In this document: positions 59,057 to 64,000 of the stretch, in pieces | How positions within the stretch are numbered: position 1 is the first letter of the stretch | Layout: each line of letters starts with the position of its first letter | Assembly (NCBI RefSeq): GCF_030052815.1 | Contig: NC_079505.1 | Coordinates: 1-64,000, forward strand | DNA from: Hevea brasiliensis | Lineage: Eukaryota; Streptophyta; Magnoliopsida; Malpighiales; Euphorbiaceae | Direction: 5' to 3' | DNA: 64,000 bases | Program-made: the position numbers and the translations under genes | Notes under the pieces: generated by a model | Seen by the model: the letters and a program-made list of their open reading frames with translations, nothing else | Databases searched by the model: none | What the model was told of the DNA's origin: nothing

Positions 59057-60893
59057 AATCAATTCTATAAATACAAGTGATGAGGCTGGTTCTTAAGGAA
59101 TAGCTTGCAGGTTAAAGGTTGTTGGGAAACAAAGCAACTGGTGGAGGCAAACAAGAGCAGACTAGGAAGAGATGGAGAGGAGAGGAGGAAGTGGAGGTAG
59201 CGAGGAACTATAGATGGAGGGGGACCAATTTGTTTGTTGTTGATCTTGTATTGAGATTTTTAATTGGATTCTTCTTCATACTTATTTATATGCAATGCAT
59301 ATCTCATTTTTTATGAAATGTCTGACAGAATACTGTGCAATGCATGCCTATATTGGGTGAGAGAGTGGCAGTTTTTTCTATGAATTTTTAAAGTTAATCA
59401 AGAATACTATGGTCATTTCATGCTGGCAATTTTGACGCAAGGACCTTTATTTTGATGGGTTGAAAATACATGATAAAACTGTTAGCTTTTTAAAATAAAG
59501 AGACAAAGTATTAATTATATTATACTTCAAACACGAAAAAGTAATTTTTCTTTATTTTTATAAAAAATATATAATTTATAATTATATATATTGTAGATAA
59601 ATATATAACTTTTTTTTGTGAAATTTATAATACATATTGTAGATGAAATTCATAATAACATGGACTAACTTACACGTAAGTAGAGATCCTATGAGAAGTT
59701 GTACCTAATGATTTTCACCTCTGGGGTTTATACTTTGTCCATCACCACACAATTACAATTCTAATTTAATCACATCACACCACACCATTTAATAATCTTT
59801 ATAATAGATATAATAAAATTGGTCTCAAAATGAACTTATCACAATGTGACAAATAACACTATTATATTTTTTTCCATTTGTCCATTTTGCGTCTATTTCC
59901 TAATAATTTTACAACATCAATTAATGACTTATAGTGACATATAAATACTAATAGACCTATAAGGTATTTAATGAAAAAAAGTAATAAAAATAGTTATAAT
60001 TTAATTAATATTAGGAAAATTAAGGGTCATAATTATAAATTATATAAACTAAAGCAATCTTTTTATTTTTCACTATAATTAAAAAAATCATGTACTTAAT
60101 TCTTTATAATAAAAGAAAATTATAGCAGCAGTTACAATCTAATTAATACTAAAAAATTAAAGGTCAAGATTATAAACTATATAAACTAATACAATACATG
60201 AAAAATTAAATTAGTCACCTCCAAATGCAAATAGAAAATAGAATATCTAATTAAAGTTTTCTTTTAACTTTACTAAATTATATTTTAGTAATCAACAACA
60301 ATTTATACAAATATCACAAAAGTAATTTCCATTTATAAGAATTTATTTATGTTGGTATTTTATTATTTATTTTTTATATTCATTTTCCATTTATATTTAT
60401 TCTTCACATTTATTTTCTTTTATTTTCATAAATTTTTTTACAAGGTATTCTTAAAATATTTTAAATAAATTAAGCATAAATATATAAGAAAAGCTATATA
60501 GTAATATTTTTATTCCATTAAATAAAAATATTTCTCATGACTTTATTTATCCCATGGGTTGGGTGGGGATAGAACAGACAACGACAATTTAATCTTAAGA
60601 ACTCACAAAATTGGAATTAATTTAAATTTTGTTAAACTTTAATTGAAACCATCAATAAATATATGTCCTTTAATTTTAGAACATTATTTTCCAAAATTTT
60701 ATTTCAATCAAATAATTTAATTCAAGTATCAATTAATTTACATGCTCTCTTTAATTTTAAAAAATAATTTTTGAAAATATAATTTTAATTAAATAATTAA
60801 ATTCAAGTCTCAATTTAATTAGGACTATAAGTGCAATTTTAATTTAATTTAAAATAAAATAAATTAGTTTTTAAACCATAATGGCAAACCCTA
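59057..60893. repeat. Segmental duplication S3
   Basis: Collinear with 50341-52210. It begins AATAAATCAATTC(C/T)ATAAAT, AAGTGATGAGGCTGGTTCTT and ends within CATAATGGCAAACCCTAA. It includes the right third of the inverted-repeat element. No coding frame is conserved between the copies. Confidence 0.8.
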
Positions 60894-61075
60894 AAGATAT
60901 TATTTTTAATTATTTATTTAATTTATATTAAATATTATTTTTTAAATTAATTTAAAATTTACTTTATTTTATGATAAAATATTTTAATTCATACATTAGT
61001 ATTATATAATAGAATATCAAACTTCCATTTCATTACAACAAAAGTATAATAAAAATAAATTATTATTTTGGTTGA

Positions 61076-61120
<45 letters not shown>

Positions 61121-61769
61121 CTAAAAATGTTAAAAAATTATTTATAGACCTTTTTTATAATATCGATTTAGAGTTTTTTGTTTTAAGCGATAGCAACCCA
61201 GGATTGTTAATATATTAGATGTGTAAATTTGATTTATAAGTAACAAATAATTAAATTTCTTTGCTTTTAATTTTTGATGAAATTTATAATATATTTAATT
61301 TTTTTAATCAATTTTAAATATTTTAAAATAATGTGCATATACATTATTTATATATAATAAACTTATTAATATAAGAATAATGTTAAGCTAATTTCACATG
61401 GATAATCATTTATTTTTCTTGATAGATATTACTATTATCTTCTTTCATAATTAGATTTAAAATTAAATATTTTTTATTATTAAATTATATTTTATTTAAT
61501 ATATTATAATAAGTAATTAATAAATATTGTATTATTAACATTATTTTGTCTTAAAGTAGGCATATATGCATAACTAATATGTAATATAGTGAATGAATAT
61601 GATTTTATTTTAATTGAATTGACTAAATATTTTAATAATTATTGATAAATAATAATTTTATCTATAACATGTAAGTATAATATTTATATTATTTTAGATT
61701 AAAATTGAATATATTTTTTATATAAATAGTTTTTATTAAATATATTAATAAAATAAATATAAAAAATTC
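60894..61769. other. Unique AT-rich DNA between S3 and S4, with (TTA)n
   Basis: It interrupts the collinearity of S3 and S4 and carries a 43-bp TTA microsatellite at 61078-61120. No coding content or terminal repeats were found. Confidence 0.5.
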
Positions 61770-64000
61770 TTAAGCTTGCTTTGTATCTATTTCCTAATAA
61801 TTTTATAACATCAATTAATGATATGTAGTGACATGTAAATTCTAATGGACCTATAAGATATTTAATAAAAAAAAGTAATAAAAATAGTTACAATTTAATT
61901 AATATTGTGAAAATTAAGAGTCATAGTTATAAATTATATAAATTAAAGTAATCTTTTTATTTTCCAATATAATTAAAAAATCATGTACTTAATTCTTTAT
62001 AATAAAAGAAAATAATAACAAAAGTTACAATTGAATTAATATTAAGAAAATTAAAAGTCATAATTATAAACTATATAAACTAATACTACACATGAAAAAT
62101 TAAATTAGTCACCTCCAAATGCAAATAGAAAGATATAATGTCTAATTAAAGTTTTCTCTTAAACTTACCAAATGGTATTTTAGTAATCAACACATTTGAA
62201 AAAGATGATAAACAATTTTTACAAATATCACAAAAATAATTTCTATCGGATAAGAATTTATTTATATTGGTATTTTATTATTTATTTTTTATATTCATTT
62301 TCAATTTATATTTATTCTTCTCATTTTTTTTCTTTACACTTTCACAAATTTTTTTACAAATTACTCTTAAAATATTTTAAATAAATTAAGCATAAATATA
62401 TGAGAAAATTTATATAGTCATATTTTTATTCCATTAAATAAATTATTTCTCATGGGTTAGGTGGTGATAGGATAGACAACGGCAATTTAATCTTAAGGCC
62501 TCACAAAATGGGAATTAATTTAAATTTTATTAAACTTTAATTGAAACCATCAATAAATATATGTCCTTTAATTTTAGAACGTTAGAACATTATTTTCTAA
62601 AATTTATTTCAATCAAATAATAAATTCAAGTACAAATTAATTTAAATACTCTCTTTAATTTTTTAAAATATTTTTTGAAGGAATAATTTTAATCAAATAA
62701 TTAAATTCAAATCTCAATTTAATTAGAATTATAAGTGCAATTTTAATTTAATTTAAAATAAAATAAATTAATTTTTAAACCATAATGGCAAACCTTAAAC
62801 CTAATTCAGATTATTTATGAATTTTCTATTATGATTTAATTACATAACTGTCATTAATATTTAAAAATTAATTTATTTTGTTTAAAACAAACTAAAATCT
62901 TATTTATATTGAGATTTGAATTTAATTATTTAATTCAAATTATACTTTAAAAAATTATTTTTTAAAATTAAAAAGGGCAAGTAAACTAATTTACTCTTGA
63001 ATTAAATTATTTAATTGAAATAAATTTTTAGAAAATAGTGTTTTAAAAAATAATTTCATTGATAAATAAATATCAATTAATTTGATGAAGAAAATAAGAT
63101 AGAGAGAGAAGAGAAATAGGGTAAAATGGTAATTTTATTTTTGGAAAAGAGGGATAAAATAATTATTTTTCTTTTTTACTAGAAAATCAGCTATTAGTTG
63201 AGAGAGATTTTTTCTAAAACAGAAATAGAGTTGAGTAATTATATTTTAACTAATTGAAATTGAATGACTAATTAAAACAAATATTTAAATTGAGAGACTA
63301 TTAGTGCAATTAACGCCAAAAAGTCTTTAGGTTAGTAAAAGAGGCCACATTGCACATAGACAATATGATTTTCAATGAGTTTCTTTCTACTGAAAAGATT
63401 TTATACAATAGTCTTTAAGGTTAGTTTTTATATTTTTGTTTCGTTTACTCTTTAGTCCTCTTTGTCATTTTAAAAATTAGTTTGAATTTCCTTCAATTCC
63501 AATAAATATGTCTTGAACTATTTAGTCCATGTAATGATAATTTCTTTTTATTTTGAATACATTCACTAATAGAAAATTTAATTTAAACTGAATAAAAAGA
63601 CTAAAGAGTAGACATAACAAAAATATAAAGACTAACTAATATAATTTTCAAAATAAAAGAATGAAATAGTTAATTTTATTAAAATAAAAGAACTAAATAA
63701 TAATTTTTCAAATATTTTTCAATCAACCAATTTGTTATAAGCTAACGCCCAACAAGGATTTAGTAAAGGCCATAACCATAACCCTAATTCCCAAATTTTC
63801 AAAACGACTTTAGATGACAACCCTTATTTTTTGTAGGCTGGACCCAGTCCATACCCAGTAGCTCAAGTAACTTTCATCACCGCTTGAAATGCAAGCCCTA
63901 CAAAGAGTTCCAATGCTTAAGAGATTTTGAAGAGTTCCATGACTCCAAGAAAATAAATTAGACTCTAATACCGTGTGACAAACTCAAGATCAACCTCAAA
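61770..64000. repeat. Segmental duplication S4, runs off the window
   Basis: Collinear with 51180-53390 and 59886-60893. It ends with the CCCAACAAGGATTTAGTAAA / GAAAATAAATTAGACTCTAA block that lies just before the terminal exon-like block in S1 and S2. A further gene copy may therefore start just beyond 64000. Confidence 0.8.

Overview
This looks like plant nuclear DNA. It is very AT-rich, dominated by LTR retrotransposon remains, and carries GT-AG introns, long AT-rich spacers, AT/AAT microsatellites and small terminal-inverted-repeat elements. The Ty3/gypsy lineages seen (Tekay/Del-type chromovirus and Ogre/Tat) are those of flowering plants. I cannot name the species. No intact long host gene, rRNA, CRISPR array or bacterial-type operon is present.

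Layout. 1-8732 is an LTR pile-up: the 3' end of a long Ogre-like LTR (1-1167), a minus-strand chromovirus-type LTR (1168-3212), and a plus-strand LTR fragment (3213-8732) that hosts a complete 3,025-bp solo LTR (4372-7396) flanked by a perfect TAAAG duplication. 8733-27700 is AT-rich DNA with small elements (a MITE at 11009-11501, a poly(A)-tailed retroposon at 16175-16977, a foldback at 21696-22215, ~450-bp AT-rich repeats) and a decayed minus-strand gene for a small, unrecognised multi-pass membrane protein (about 18200-21690). 27704-32060 holds a deleted Tekay/Del-type chromovirus: LTR piece, integrase C-terminal half, chromodomain-like end, polypurine tract, LTR. 32062-49289 is a 5'-truncated Ogre element: ORF1 C-terminus, gag, protease plus G-patch, an intron, RT, two RNase H domains, integrase, a ~1.65-kb array of 60-bp repeats, a polypurine tract, and a ~6.25-kb 3' LTR. 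That LTR carries an antisense, apparently spliced gene of the 'putative gypsy type transposon' kind. 49481-64000 returns to AT-rich DNA with further copies of the membrane-protein unit and its flanks (S2 about 51000-55910, S3 59057-60893, S4 61770 to the end).

How it fits together. A host segment has been tandemly multiplied, and one gap between copies holds the 21-kb retrotransposon nest. The membrane-protein copy at 18.2-21.7 kb keeps a continuous two-exon reading frame; the copy at 53.4-55.9 kb is frameshifted. All retrotransposon coding regions carry stops or frameshifts, so none is autonomous, although internal promoter-like motifs remain visible. Family names were assigned by reading motifs, not by database search; splice sites, insertion borders and repeat counts were read by eye.
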